From NCBI RefSeq assembly GCF_029227915.1, contig NC_079886.1, forward strand, positions 20,372,501 through 20,436,500: a DNA stretch of 64,000 nt. The letters run 5' to 3'. Position 1 is the first letter of the stretch, and every line of letters starts with the position of its first letter. The notes beneath the pieces were generated by a model, which was given only the letters and a program-made list of their open reading frames with translations, searched no databases and was not told the DNA's origin. The position numbers were made by a program, and so were the translations under genes. This document shows, in pieces, positions 11,922 to 21,479 of this stretch. Origin of the DNA: Hydractinia symbiolongicarpus (lineage: Eukaryota; Cnidaria; Hydrozoa; Anthoathecata; Hydractiniidae).

Positions 11922-12723
11922 ATGGAAGAGAATAGGGACTGTACGCGCTGTAATCACTATCTTTCTTTAGACAATTTAGGATCAAGGGGAATGGGGAACG
12001 GACCAAATGGTGCATCAGGTGCCTGGATCTTAAAAAGGCATCCAAGCAACGTACCAAGTGTCAACATGGTAAACAGCAATCAAGATCCAGAGAGTGCGGA
12101 GGTTCAAGTACTTGTAAACATGAAAAACAGAGATCAACTTGTAAATCTTGCGGAATTAGTCAAATACGCCCACATAATAAACGAAGATCAAGGTGCAAGC
12201 CTCGTGAAGGTGGGGATACTTTTTCACATCAAAAAAACAAATCAATGCAAGGAATGATAGTGGGGGCATATGCGAACATGGTAAGAGAAGGTCAACGTGC
12301 AAATCTTGCGGAGGGGGAAGTATCTGCCCTCATCAAAAGTTAAGATCACAGTGCAAAAAGTGTGAAGGTGGTAGTACTTGCGAACACAAAAAACAAAGAC
12401 GGCATTGCCCCATTTGCGACCCTGTTGTTCGAAATCAAACTCGCAAGGCTCTACATAAAAACAAGGAGCTTAGTTCTCAAGAGTACCTTGGATGCAATAT
12501 GACCACACTGCGGGCTCATATAGAAGCACAGTTTGTTGATGGTATGTCCTGGGATAACTACAGTAAAGGGTGACATATTGATCACAAGAGGTCTCTCAAA
12601 TATTGAGAAAATGGCGATGCTCCGTTGCTTGTAGAAATGGCGAGACGGCTCCACTATACCAACACTCTACCTATGTGGGCGAGCAAAAATATGTCAATGG
12701 GTAATCAGTATATATCTAAATAA
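11922..12723 (+). pseudogene. HNH endonuclease with CxxC/His repeats (broken)
   Basis: The ATG opens MEENRDCTRCNHYLSLDN. After a frameshift a second frame carries a row of repeats of the form C.HGK.RSTCKSCGG, including ICEHGKRRSTCKSCGGGS and TCEHKKQRRHCPICDP. Each unit pairs Cys and His residues like a small zinc-binding module. Behind them comes an HNH-like end: LGCNMTTLRAHIEAQF, then GMSWDNYSKG, then HIDHKRSLKY at about 12,573-12,602, then RLHYTNTLPMW and a final MGNQYISK. This repeat-plus-HNH layout is known from proteins of algae and large DNA viruses. A TGA lies just before HIDH and another just after Tyr, so no complete nuclease can be made. Confidence 0.75.
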
Positions 12724-12737
12724 ATAAAGAAACAAAC

Positions 12738-13114
12738 ATGGCAACTATCGCAGTTCTTGTGGCCGGTGCAGCAATTAATGCCCTGGCATTTTCCGGAAGT
12801 AATTTTTTAGTTAGCAAACTGTCGGGACATGGAGAGAGAGACCGAAAACAACTACTTGCTGCTCAAGTGGAGTGAATACGGGATCGTCAGTCGAAACTTG
12901 ATTGGTGTAATGAACAACGAAAGTTGCAGAGACAAGCCAGTGAGGATTTGAAGGAAATCGATGAATCAATGCGTGAGTTTTACATTGCTACCATCAATAA
13001 GAAACCAAAATTATCCAACTTTTGCACACCATCAAAACATTAGCAGGACGGCAAACTAAACTTTATCGTTGGCTCCTTGGCCATTCTAGGTTTTGCAGCT
13101 TACGAATATTTATA
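12738..13114 (+). pseudogene. Polinton membrane-anchored virion-type protein (broken)
   Basis: An ATG begins MATIAVLVAGAAINALAFSG, a hydrophobic Ala/Val/Gly segment. A charged Arg/Lys/Gln-rich helical middle follows (RQSKLDWCNEQRKLQRQA), then KPKLSNFCTPSKH, and after a shift a second hydrophobic end, SLAILGFAAYEYL, at 13,112. The arrangement of N-terminal hydrophobic segment, coiled middle, LSxFxxPS motif and C-terminal hydrophobic end is a recurring small gene beside integrase in cnidarian Polintons, from memory. The function is unproven. It contains one in-frame TGA near 12,873 and one frameshift near 13,035. Confidence 0.5.
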
Positions 13115-13142
13115 AAAACACATGCTTTGATACATAATAAAT

Positions 13143-14135
13143 ATGTCAAAACAATATATCGTTACAGAGGAAGATCTAGAAAAATTGAGCAGTACTTATT
13201 ATCAGCCTGAACATCTTTGGGTTGGACGAAAGGCTATTAAGCTATTGGTTGAGGAGAGCAAATTGCCACATAAAAGATCTTACATTGGTTCTCCAGGCAA
13301 CTCCTATTGGTTCGTCATATTCGAGGGCCAAAAAAGATCCATTACCCTCATTTTACTATCACAAAACCGAACGAAATTCACCAATTTGATCTACTGTACA
13401 TGCCATACAATAAATTATATGGAAATACGTACAAATATATCCTGATGGGGATCGATGTAGCTTCACGTTACATGGCGGCGAGACCCTTAGAAACAAAAAA
13501 GGCCAGTGACGATACGGAAATGATCAAAGATATATATATAAGGCTGGTCCTCTGCACTATCCTACAATTTTTCAATGCGATAACAGTTCAGAATTTAAAT
13601 CGGATGTGACAAAGCTGCTAGAAGGTAAAGGGGTGGACATTAAACGAGCTACAACCAAGTATCATCATACGTTTATAGCCTTCGTTGAGTCGTACAATAA
13701 AGTGCTTGCAGAGAGACTATTCAAGCTCAAAGATGCACAAGAGTTGGTCACTGAGGAGACTAGTAATATATGGGTGAAACACCTGTATGCCATAGTAAAA
13801 AATTTAAATAATACCAAGACTGCCATGATTGGTATGAAAACATCAAAAGCGATCAAGTTGGAATGATGTACCACCAAGAGTATCCCAATGAAAAACGTGA
13901 AGATGGCTTGTATTTATATTTGTTACAGCAGGGGGAGGAGCATGGTGATAAAAAGAGACGCGCGACGGAAGCTTTTTGAAGCAAGAAAACATGTAGGCTG
14001 GATCGCATTGTGGCAGAACCAAGTAGTCGTGTGTTGTATTATTTGTAAGACAGGCCTGATAAATCATTTGTTGCGGAGGAATTAATGATGATTCCAGAGG
14101 ATGTTGAAATACGTCCAGAGCATGTAATGAAGTGA
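13143..14135 (+). pseudogene. Polinton retroviral-type integrase (broken)
   Basis: This is a DDE integrase that would insert the element into host DNA. It starts MSKQYIVTEEDLEKLSSTYY. After a frameshift come FDLLYMPYNKLYGNTYKYIL and GIDVASRYMAARPL around the first catalytic Asp (about 13,384). A further shift gives QCDNSSEFK with the second Asp at about 13,580, then AFVESYNKVLAERLFK with the catalytic Glu at about 13,685. The C-terminal part (GEEHGDKKRRA... then VAEELMMIPEDVE) resembles the chromodomain-like tail of Polinton integrases. Three or more frameshifts and one internal stop are present. The first catalytic Asp, the second Asp and the Glu are all preserved. Confidence 0.85.
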
Positions 14136-14224
14136 TAAATTGGATGTTTTTTGTGGCTTTGATAAACCATAAAAAAAATATTTAGGCATATCCGCCTGCT
14201 TACACCATATTGATAGCAAAAATG

Positions 14225-14448
14225 TCTTCAAGAAGGTGACAAAGACATCGTGCCAATTTTGACATTGCGTAAGGAATGCGGCGGGCGCCCCTGGATATCA
14301 CAACGAGATGTGGTTTTTACGTGCCGAACCAAATAGTCGGGTCGTGTATTATTAAAAAGACGGGCCTGAGCGTAGTTTTGTCGTGGAGGAATTGATGTTG
14401 ATTCCCAAAGATGTTGAAGTACCTCAGGAGCATGTGATGAAATGGTAG
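14225..14448 (+). pseudogene. partial duplicate of the integrase C-terminus
   Basis: This stretch repeats the end of the preceding integrase. It encodes RAEPNSRVVYY, a stop, KDGPERSFVVEELMLIPKDV and HVMKW, matching VAEPSSRVLYYL, DRPDKSFVAEELMMIPEDV and HVMK about 290-310 bases upstream. The copies differ at many positions, so the duplication is old. A shared ATCCGCCTGCTTACA-like word follows each copy, suggesting that the duplicated block also included 3' flanking sequence. Confidence 0.65.
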
Positions 14449-14599
14449 ATTTTCAATTTTTATGACTCGTAAGGGTCACAAAATTATCGCCTGCTTACAT
14501 CATATCGATCTTAAACAGCCCTCCGAGAAATTCCCTATCTTCATCATTAGGCAATGTAAAGTGATTGCGAAAAAAATTGTCCTTGCAACAGGATCTTCT

Positions 14600-15323
14600 T
14601 TATATCTGCACCAAGGCGTGTACAGAATTGGGATCGTCACATTTCGGTTTTCTCACAATCATACTGGGGTAACTCGCTTTTAAAATATTTAGTCTCTCGG
14701 TGAGCCGTTTACACTGGCATCGGATCATAAAATGGGCATGCCTGCCAGCTATTCCACGTTCATGAGGATCGGTTTTATCCATAACACAGAGCACGGTGTT
14801 TATGTGACTTCGATGTGGAACATATATTTTCCGAAGGACCGCATTTTCTTGGCTCTGTACCGCAAGTTGTCGCTCCTTATCCTTAATGTCTTCCTCCAGC
14901 CGCATAAGTTGCTTATCTCTGTTGTCAAGATCAGCCACAAGAGGTGCAATGCTAGCATCTTTTTCTCTAATAATCCCAGCAAGCTTTCGTATTTTCTGAG
15001 TAACACCTCTTCTACGATCGCTCCATAAAGGGTTTTGCTCCAGGTTGACCACACCGGAAGACGTATAAATACCGGTTTCTGTCAGCAAAACTGTATTTGG
15101 TTGGGTATACTCAGATTTAAGTATACCCCCGAGATCAGTAATAGCGTCCTCTAACCGCATTTTTTCTCTCAGGAACATATCGCTGAGTGACTTGTACCCT
15201 AGCCCTTCGCTTATATCCTACGCATCTCCATACATCAGAGGCAACGATACATTGACCTTTATCCTGAACATAAAAGGATCGGAATTGTTTTCTTTGGAAA
15301 TAATCTACAATTACAAGAGACAT
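14600..15323 (-). pseudogene. BRO-N domain protein with coiled coil (DUF3627-type tail), broken
   Basis: The minus strand starts MSLVIVDYFQRKQFRSFYVQ and continues with DVWRCVGYKRRARVQVTQRY, a BRO-N-type DNA-binding signature (aromatic strand, then DVxxxxGY, then a basic helix). After a frameshift near 15,165 a long frame follows with a charged coiled coil (LVADLDNRDKQLMRLEEDIK), then LRKIYVPHRSHINTVLCV and MIRCQCKRLTERLNILK. That end resembles the C-terminal domain seen in BRO/MSV199 proteins of large DNA viruses. Such proteins bind DNA and probably regulate viral or host genes. It converges on the integrase end and is followed by the packaging ATPase on the same strand. Intact 192-codon C-terminal frame; one frameshift overall. 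Confidence 0.6.
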
Positions 15324-15439
15324 TTTTATTTTGTCAATTTCTTTGAAAACCGAAGATTGTTTTTTGGACGGGAATGGGGAAATATTTTCCCTATTATGTA
15401 CCGCCGTTTTGTGGACCAAATCGATCCATAAAACATCAA

Positions 15440-16017
15440 TCAATAGATAATTTTATAGCTTCTAGAATGCCCCAATCTAACGTATAGACACGAATATTTT
15501 GACTTTTTCAGTTCAAGTTTAATCTCCTCCCAGTCACTGAACATATTAGTTTTTTCATCAATCAATTTCATTTCCGACCGCTCATGGGGGTACCACAGGA
15601 ACAGCTGTTTTTTTTGTCGTGTTAATAACTGTGTTAATAACCAGAGACTATGCTTCGATGTCTACCCGAGATGGCTAATTCAAGAAGAGACTGTCGTTTT
15701 ATCGAGTTTTTCGTCTGCTATCATATCATCGATAATGAACCGAGTTTCCTCATCGGCTAGCAGTGACGATAATGTTTCAATCAATTCAAAAAGTTATTCC
15801 TTGAGATTAATCAGGAACACATAGTTATCTTGCCAAAGCGAGGATCTCTCGAGGTATGTGCTATTCCATTGTATAGTTGGGCACAGGATATTAATTTGGG
15901 GAAATGCCTCAAGAACTCATTTTCAAGGATATTAAGGACACACTCTGTTTTTCCACAGCCTGTTGGTCCTGTACCTATCGCCAAATAGGGCTCTTTGAAA
16001 ACGTCTATTTGAGCCAT
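15440..16017 (-). pseudogene. Polinton packaging ATPase (FtsK/HerA, A32-like), element A
   Basis: Genome-packaging ATPase. It begins MAQIDVFKEPYLAIGTG with Walker A GPTGCGKTE at about residues 17-25. After a shift a Walker B-like TRFIIDDMIADE follows near 15,730. The C-terminal piece contains WYPHERSEMKLIDEKTN and ends RLGHSRSYKIIY at 15,443. The Walker A Lys is kept. Frame breaks near 15,800 and 15,670 and a small deletion near 15,630 relative to the copy at 29,548-30,134 prevent a full product. Position between BRO protein and capsid gene on one strand is the usual Polinton late-gene neighbourhood. Confidence 0.85.
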
Positions 16018-16170
16018 GTACTTTAATACTCTACACTGTGAAATCAGTTATTTATGAAGTTAAGCTGGACATCGCTCAGTAGGTAGATATAACATTTATA
16101 ATCTCCAGTTCCGTCGGCCTTTTTCGTTATATGGAGTTATACCATCACTTACGTGCTGGAGAGTTCTTTT

Positions 16171-17137
16171 TTAACCATCCAGCTCTGCGTCAGGAAATGA
16201 TCGAAAATCAATAAAAAGCGCATATTGTCCTACTGTGATTATTGAATCGTGGTTACCAAAAAGGTTCACATTTTGCCCGCACTGATCTTTGCCAAGCATA
16301 GCGGATGAATACAACTCATTTGGTGAACCTTCCACGGTGACCGAGATTTTTTCAATCAATATAAAAATTTTCAGTAACACCGCTATAAGGCTTAACTTTT
16401 GATGGGTCTATAAACAGTAACAGCACCATTTTTAAACTTTTCGCAGGGGCGTCGATTTGAAGATTGAGGCTTGTCTCTTCTTTTTTCATAGTCATCACTT
16501 TACTGCGAAGTACTTTCTCAAAGAGCAGTGCGAGCTGACCGTACCGGAACACCATACTGCTCGCAAGTTTCTGATGATTCACCTTTTCCAATTCAAGGGA
16601 AATGTTGGTAATCTTGTAACCACTATCAGTAGGCTTTGCCACAGTAGATCCAACTGCTGCTGTACTCCCATCCTTGATAACATCCTCATATTTTTCAAAA
16701 TGGAGAACGAACTGTAGCCGGTCATGTTGTAATCCAGGCTGATAGAACGGTAAATCCCTAGTCAATTCAAACATTTTTCCAAGTGGCATACACAATGTAT
16801 TTCCGTACGCTGCAACGATCGCCCTCTCCTTTTCTGTACCCGCATGATCGCTAGCCTTCACTGGCCATGCGCAGATAGTACCATTATTTGGATTAATCCC
16901 CTCGAGGATCAAATTATTTTCACGTTCAAATTTCGATATCCACAAAAATTTTTAAACTGCGAACACTCTGTAGTCGTCGATACTCTGAATTTCGTTTCCA
17001 TTTAGTGTGATTTTCAGAGTCTGTTTCAGACTCTTGCCAATATTTGCAACGATAGTACGTTTCGTATTGGTGCCAGTCAATTTCAGATCAAATAATAACC
17101 GAAGGTTTCCGGGAAATATCACATCATTCTCTCCCAT
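16171..17137 (-). pseudogene. Polinton major capsid protein (double jelly-roll type), N-terminally truncated
   Basis: Overlapping frames encode LTGTNTKRTIVANIGKSLKQ and LNGNEIQSIDDYRVFA. A long uninterrupted frame (16,945-16,352) follows with YGNTLCMPLGKMFELT, LPFYQPGLQHDRLQFVLHF and ALLFEKVLRSKV. The last piece has VTVEGSPNELYSSAML and VNLFGNHDSIITVGQYALF. This series matches the hexon-like major capsid protein of Polintons in cnidarians. The N-terminal third is missing. The frame fades near 17,230, where a tRNA-like repeat begins. Two frameshifts remain. It is followed by the ATPase on the same strand, as in other Polintons. Confidence 0.75.
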
Positions 17138-17264
17138 ATTTTACATGGCAAGCCTCAGTAATATCGAGGGATATACACTGTCTATTATTTCCCGGAGGGT
17201 TCATTGTTTAGATGGAGAGTTTTTAATGCTCATTTTGCGCTACGCAGACTTAATTGGGCCTGCG

Positions 17265-17475
17265 TTCTACTAGACAACTTCCAGCAACATCCAACGGCCA
17301 ACACATGGAGCCATCTCCCCAATTTACCTCACATGGCTTGGGTTAACCTTGGGCTATGGTAACGTTCACTCGCCTACGTTGAATCGCTGTTAAGAGGAAT
17401 CGAACCCCGGTCTGCCGCATCTACAGCGCCACTCATCTATTCCTGACCAACCAATTGACCCTTTTTTTACTTTTT
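17265..17475 (-). mobile_element. tRNA-derived SINE-like repeat
   Basis: Read on the minus strand, this segment contains GGTTCGATTCC at 17,406-17,396, a perfect match to a Pol III B-box. A tRNA-like upstream part (GTGGCGCTGTAGATGCGGCA) precedes it and unrelated body sequence follows. It sits just upstream of the truncated capsid gene start and may have contributed to its truncation. A clear A-box and a 3' tail were not identified. Confidence 0.4.
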
Positions 17476-17550
17476 AAATGTGACAGCTGCCTTAATGTCA
17501 TTCTTCAATTTGAGGTTGCCATTAATTTGGGGAAAAGCAATTAATTAAAA

Positions 17551-17629
17551 ACATGGGGTACCTTAACTAGGGTAGTAATGGTTGGGGTAGCTGTTCACTT
17601 TGTAGAAGGATGGCCAATGTTGTACGGTG
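17551..17629. repeat. 79 bp fragment repeated at 24,664 and 29,457
   Basis: The stretch with ACCTTAACTAGGGTAGTAAT and GTAGCTGTTCACTTTGTAGA recurs nearly unchanged at about 24,664-24,741 and 29,457-29,534 in the same orientation. In those places it joins the inverted-repeat arm to ATPase sequence, so it marks a rearrangement junction. Confidence 0.8.
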
Positions 17630-17797
17630 CAGCCCCCGTTCTGATTGATCGTCTATGGGATATGGCTCACCTTGACACGCTGTTTTTTCGCTTTAATTGC
17701 GTGCATTTTTTTAATTCGGTATAGGGTTCCAATGTTTTTCCAAATATATCACTATCATTCATTACTAGTTTATATTAGTTGTTTTTTTGTTGGATTA

Positions 17798-18142
17798 AAT
17801 GGCTGATAAATCAAGATATGAAGGAAAATTTTGACATGAGAATGATCTTCATAATAATGATAATGATGATGCGTTTTTTACTAGGCCTGTACGACCTGTA
17901 GCGATAACGCCAGCACCGGAAGAGCGTCAGACGCAGGCACCAAACTAAGCCAGGAGGAACGGACTAAAAGGACAAAGATTGACTCTCTCTATAAATATCT
18001 TAAGGAGGGAGTAAATATTGAACTAAATGTGAGACATTATAATGTTTTTCCTGTGGATAAAGATACAGGTCACCTTAAAACACTAGACTCCACATTTATT
18101 TATTTTAACCTAATATATTATACCTATTCTGGTCGTGATTAG
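17798..18142 (+). pseudogene. unidentified plus-strand Polinton ORF at the arm edge
   Basis: ATG starts MADKSRYEGKF followed by a stop. The same frame continues with an acidic Asn/Asp stretch and RPVRPVAITPAPEERQTQAP. After a frameshift comes LSQEERTKRTKIDSLYKYLK, then VRHYNVFPVDKDTGHLKT, ending at 18,142. It has an acidic start, Pro-rich middle and basic helix, and no recognised domain. Minus-strand copies lie at about 24,664-24,330 and 29,457-29,120 in the inverted arms. Confidence 0.45.
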
Positions 18143-18149
18143 TACAGCC

Positions 18150-19120
18150 TTTATATCTGCATGTTACTGCACAATGTGCTGAGCTTTGCCATCTGCTTCC
18201 TAGGTCTGAAATTGTGGCACCCGCTTCTCGGGGGTCTTCGTTGGATGAGGACCAGGCTTTTTCATCTTACTTAGATCGACCTGAACCCAAGGCCTTTTTT
18301 TTAAACATCTCCGTGCGCTTCTTCACCTTATTCAGATCAACTTGAACCCCAACGTTCACATTATCAGGTGCAACCAAGACATTATTTTTATTATTATTAT
18401 AGCCCTCAATTTTACCAATATGAAGATTCATGCCTTATGGTAACATGTACACGGTTGGCATAACAGCAAAATTGATTGGAATTCTGGCATATTGCAGCAC
18501 ATTTTGGAATTGTGTTATATCACTCCTATATTTTCTTTCCTCAGCACCATGCTTTCATATTTTTGTAATAGAATTTGTCTCACTACATAGTTATCTGCAC
18601 CAGAACCCAGCAAGGATGCTTTTGCTTCCGCCTGTGACCCAAGTATCAAGACCACATATACCCGAACACTGTCACTAAGTTTTGTCAAACCTTCTGATGT
18701 TATCCCTTCGCTTGTTGACATGATAAATTTAAGCAACTTGTGGCCGCCATTCACCATTGGTTAGTGAAGCACCTACTGCTTTAAATTTATACAGGCCTTG
18801 GGGATCTGCACCGTTTTCACGACATTCTTGCGCAAATCCAGATGTTGAATAAGGATTTTTGTATTGACTAAACCCATCGTCAAAAGGCATGGGCACTTTC
18901 ATTTTTCCTAATATACGACGCATGTGGTAGTAAAGAAAAAATTTTAATATCGCGTTGACAAGGGGTAAAGATACTATCATATGTTTAGCAGATATGCCTA
19001 ATGCTGTTGTTGCACAATGAGCTGCAATATTTACCTGAATGTTCAGTAATCCAATGCTTGCCCATCCCAGCCAACCCGAAAGGGATTATTAAGGTAATTC
19101 GTTGGAATTCTTTTGTGATA
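18150..19120 (-). pseudogene. conserved Polinton virion-type protein (broken)
   Basis: Minus-strand pieces in order are NIAAHCATTALGISAKHM, PLVNAILKFFLYYHMRRILG, NPYSTSGFAQECRENGADPQ, LTKLSDSVRVYVVLILGSQA, VVRQILLQKYESMVLRKENI, MNLHIGKIEGYNNN and a Lys/Pro-rich end VQVDLNKVKKRTEMFKKK. One hydrophobic stretch, FFLYYHM, is present. From memory, a protein with these blocks recurs in cnidarian Polintons beside capsid genes and is probably a minor virion protein, but its role is not established. At least five frame breaks occur. It follows the 160-codon gene at 19,604-19,122, and the two may once have been one coding region. Confidence 0.5.
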
Positions 19121-19121
19121 C

Positions 19122-19604
19122 TTACTCTGGGAATACTACAGGGATATATGATTCTGATGAAACATACAGATCCTGATGTTCCAAATTCGTGATACCCAGA
19201 GGCCATTCTCTCCTGTTTGATTGGGGGTTGATATCACGATCTTTCTTCACACCTAGGTTGGTGAAGCAAGCCCCACTTTCCCACTCCACTTTTTTTAAGA
19301 TTTCTTCATATTTTTCTAAAAATTCAGGATAATCACCAAGATCGAACGACATGGTTAACGCTGAATTCTGACTATGTTGTGAGACACCCTGAGAGTAGAC
19401 TTTTTTAGGGGCTTTTATTAGTAACGGGGATAGGTTGCCGTCCTCGTCATGATATCCAATCACAAACTGTTCATCTTTACCTTTGTTTGCTGTTATGGAA
19501 TCACTCACCACTAGGCTTTCAATTTTCACATCTTCAATATTGTACGGTGTTACATTACTGTAAAACTCTTTTGATTTAATCATTTGGTCTCCAAATTTAA
19601 ACAT
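19122..19604 (-). CDS. probable Polinton virion protein, 160 codons (element A)
   Basis: An intact frame begins MFKFGDQMIKSKEFYSNVTP. It contains DVKIESLVVSDSITANKGKD, FVIGYHDEDGNLSPLL and KVYSQGVSQHSQNSALTMSF. The same block order is seen in an independent relative at 36,964-36,539 (MLKFGDKIVKSKDVYCNIKP ... VYSQGVSQYSEKSAFTMSF), which shows that it was a real selected gene. Plus-strand copies in the right arms (22,864 and 27,657) have a stop early on. Function unknown. Lying between DUF4116 genes and capsid gene suggests a structural role. Confidence 0.6.
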   Translation of the reverse strand: MFKFGDQMIKSKEFYSNVTPYNIEDVKIESLVVSDSITANKGKDEQFVIGYHDEDGNLSPLLIKAPKKVYSQGVSQHSQNSALTMSFDLGDYPEFLEKYEEILKKVEWESGACFTNLGVKKDRDINPQSNRREWPLGITNLEHQDLYVSSESYIPVVFPE

Positions 19605-19871
19605 CTCTTTTATTTATATGAAGAATTTGATCAATACATCTTTTTTTAGTTCTTTAACAAGCATTTACAAAAACAACCGTTATATAACGTATATTTATGA
19701 TAACAGCGCCAACATAATATTTTACCTTTAACCATAATTTTTTTACCACATTTGCATCTATCATATTCATCAAGTACACATTCACAATTATCGCACTATT
19801 CTTTCATCGTTTTTATTACGGCTCTTCTAAAGCATAAAATATACTGAATCACAAAAAAAATTGATCACCTC

Positions 19872-20288
19872 TCAATACGCCATGCCTATCCGCTTCTTAT
19901 TTTTGTGCAATGCAGCACTCAAAAATCGAGCTTCTGCAACGTCTCTCGTGCATGTTTTCATATCCAGGAAATAATCAGGAACATATGCGACCATAGAGGG
20001 ATACTCTGCAACGGCTTTCATGTACTTTTCCTGGTCCTCTAATCTATCCTGAACAACCTCGATTATTCTGGGATCTCTTTTCCCTCCCTGTTACACATCT
20101 CTCGTGTTTTATAAGCGTCTGAGACATTGTGGAGCATAGGGATTCCTCTCAACCGCTTTGTTACACATTTCCTGGGTCTTTAACATCCTTGGGACATGTG
20201 CGATCGTATAGAGGTCATCTGCAACAACAATATTACACAACAATATTACACATGTCAAACAATCTGTAATATTTTGCAACCAACTCAT
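19872..20288 (-). pseudogene. DUF4116-type repeat protein 2
   Basis: ATG starts MSWLQNITDCLTCVILLCNI. Helical repeats follow, each ending in a phrase like MVAYVPDYFLDMKTCTRDVA or DLYTIAHVPRMLKTQEMCNK. That is the xxxYVPDxxKTQxMCxxAVE pattern of DUF4116 repeats known from algae, protists, cnidarians and large viruses. The end KNKKRIGMAY is at 19,875. One or two stops lie near 20,100. The repeats probably form a helical solenoid; the target is unknown. The C-terminal half is duplicated in the right arm at 22,381 and 27,175. Confidence 0.7.
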
Positions 20289-20318
20289 TTTCTCTTTATT
20301 TATTATAGTAACTTTTAA

Positions 20319-21114
20319 TCAATAATTTTGTTTTGAATTTGGGTCCAGTAATTTGGAAATCACTTGCTTTTCGTCCTCTGGCATGCACCAATCCCAATAT
20401 CAAACTGGATGCCTTGTTATCGGAAGCAACTCTTTCCTAATTTGAACCTTCTTGGCTTTAGGCTGAAGATAGACATCGAACAATTCAGATTCAAACACAG
20501 CCTTTGTACACATATGCTGAGTAAAAAAACTGTCTGGGATCCACTCTGGATTGAGAAGTTCGGGATCCTTTTCAATGGCTCTCGTCCACATGTATTGGCT
20601 CATGAGATGATCTGGAAAACATGCGATAGTAGAGGGATCCTCTTCAACGGCTCTGATGTATATGTTTTGAGTCTTGAATCGATCTGAAACATAATCGAGC
20701 ATAGACTGGGCTTCTTCAACGGCTCTCTTGCACATGTCCTAAGTCATGAGATGCTCCGGAACATGCTCGATTAACCTCGAGAATCCTCTTCAACCACCCA
20801 ATTGCAGATGTCCTGCGTCTTTAATTGATTAGGAATATAAATGAGTAGGCTGGGATCCTCCTCAACAACCATGGTGCACAATTCCTGGGTCTTGAATCGA
20901 TCTAGAATTTGCTGGATATATAGGGATCCTCTTCAATCACATTGTTATACATTTCCTGCGTCTTGAAATGTTCCGGGACATACTCAATCATATACATATT
21001 ACCTTCAACTGCTTTATTACACAATTCCTGTGTCTTTAATTGATCCTGAACATACCCGAGCAACCAAGGATAATCCCCCGATGAATTGTGCATTGTATTT
21101 ATAAAAAAACTCAT
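20319..21114 (-). pseudogene. DUF4116-type repeat protein 1
   Basis: ATG starts MSFFINTMHNSSGDYPWLLG. At least six helical repeats follow, including MIEYVPEHFKTQEMYNNVIE, MLDYVSDRFKTQNIYIRAVE and IACFPDHLMSQYMWTRAIEK. The C-terminal block KVQIRKELLPIT..HPV, a TGA, then YWDWCMPEDEKQVISKL is shared with the relative at 37,510-38,162, which has WHPDRYWDWCMPED without the stop. A frame break lies near 20,740-20,900. Members of this repeat family are of unknown function. The gene is divergent from the PolB2 gene, sharing a roughly 370 bp spacer. Confidence 0.7.
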
Positions 21115-21479
21115 TTTATTTATTAAAACTTTTCTTGATCAATAAATCTTGACACGGACAGAAATTGACACCTCGCACATGATAAAGTCACACTCTGTCA
21201 TTTATCGGTGAAGGTTTTTGTGCATGTGTTTGTCGGATTTTGTCGGATTAAGCGGATTTTCTGAATTTAGGGCATGAGCAGATGGGGTGTTAGAGGGTAT
21301 AGGGGGATGTATGGAGAAGCGGACAGTTTTGCGGTTTTAACAGTTTGTGTCAGAAACATCAACGATTTTCTTTGATTTTACAGGGGTGTTGGGGGATGGA
21401 GAGAGAAGCGGGGGTGTTTACACCGGAACCCAACACTTTGCGCAAAAACATACAAATAACTATTTCTGCTATCAATCAT
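21115..21479. other. divergent spacer between DUF4116-1 and PolB2
   Basis: A 365 bp noncoding spacer lies between two oppositely directed genes and probably held both promoters. It contains GGATTTTGTCGGATTAAGCGGATTTTCTG-like runs and G-rich tracts (GGGGGATG, GGGGTG). Copies occur at 25,909-26,273 and 30,833-31,197. A comparable GGCGGATTTTGCC-containing spacer follows the DUF4116 gene at 38.2-38.4 kb. Confidence 0.45.

Larger units (their letters stand above)
17804..20091 (+). repeat. inverted repeat, left arm (2.29 kb)
   Basis: This segment matches 22,378-24,664 in reverse complement along its whole length with scattered substitutions and small indels. It carries the virion genes and the end of a DUF4116 gene on the minus strand. 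Its edges are defined by loss of similarity near CAAGATATGAAGG (left) and CCCTCCCTGT (right). Confidence 0.9.

Noticed and set aside
14732-15028. Plus-strand frame over the BRO protein
   Set aside because: Opposite strand of a gene with recognisable BRO-N and coiled-coil features.
20364-20687. 107-codon plus-strand frame (repeated at 25,158)
   Set aside because: It lies opposite the DUF4116-1 repeats, which show the family motif; the plus frame has no recognisable feature.
5160-21114. Intact, active Polinton with terminal inverted repeats
   Set aside because: No long terminal inverted repeats were found at either side, and nearly all core genes carry frameshifts or stops.
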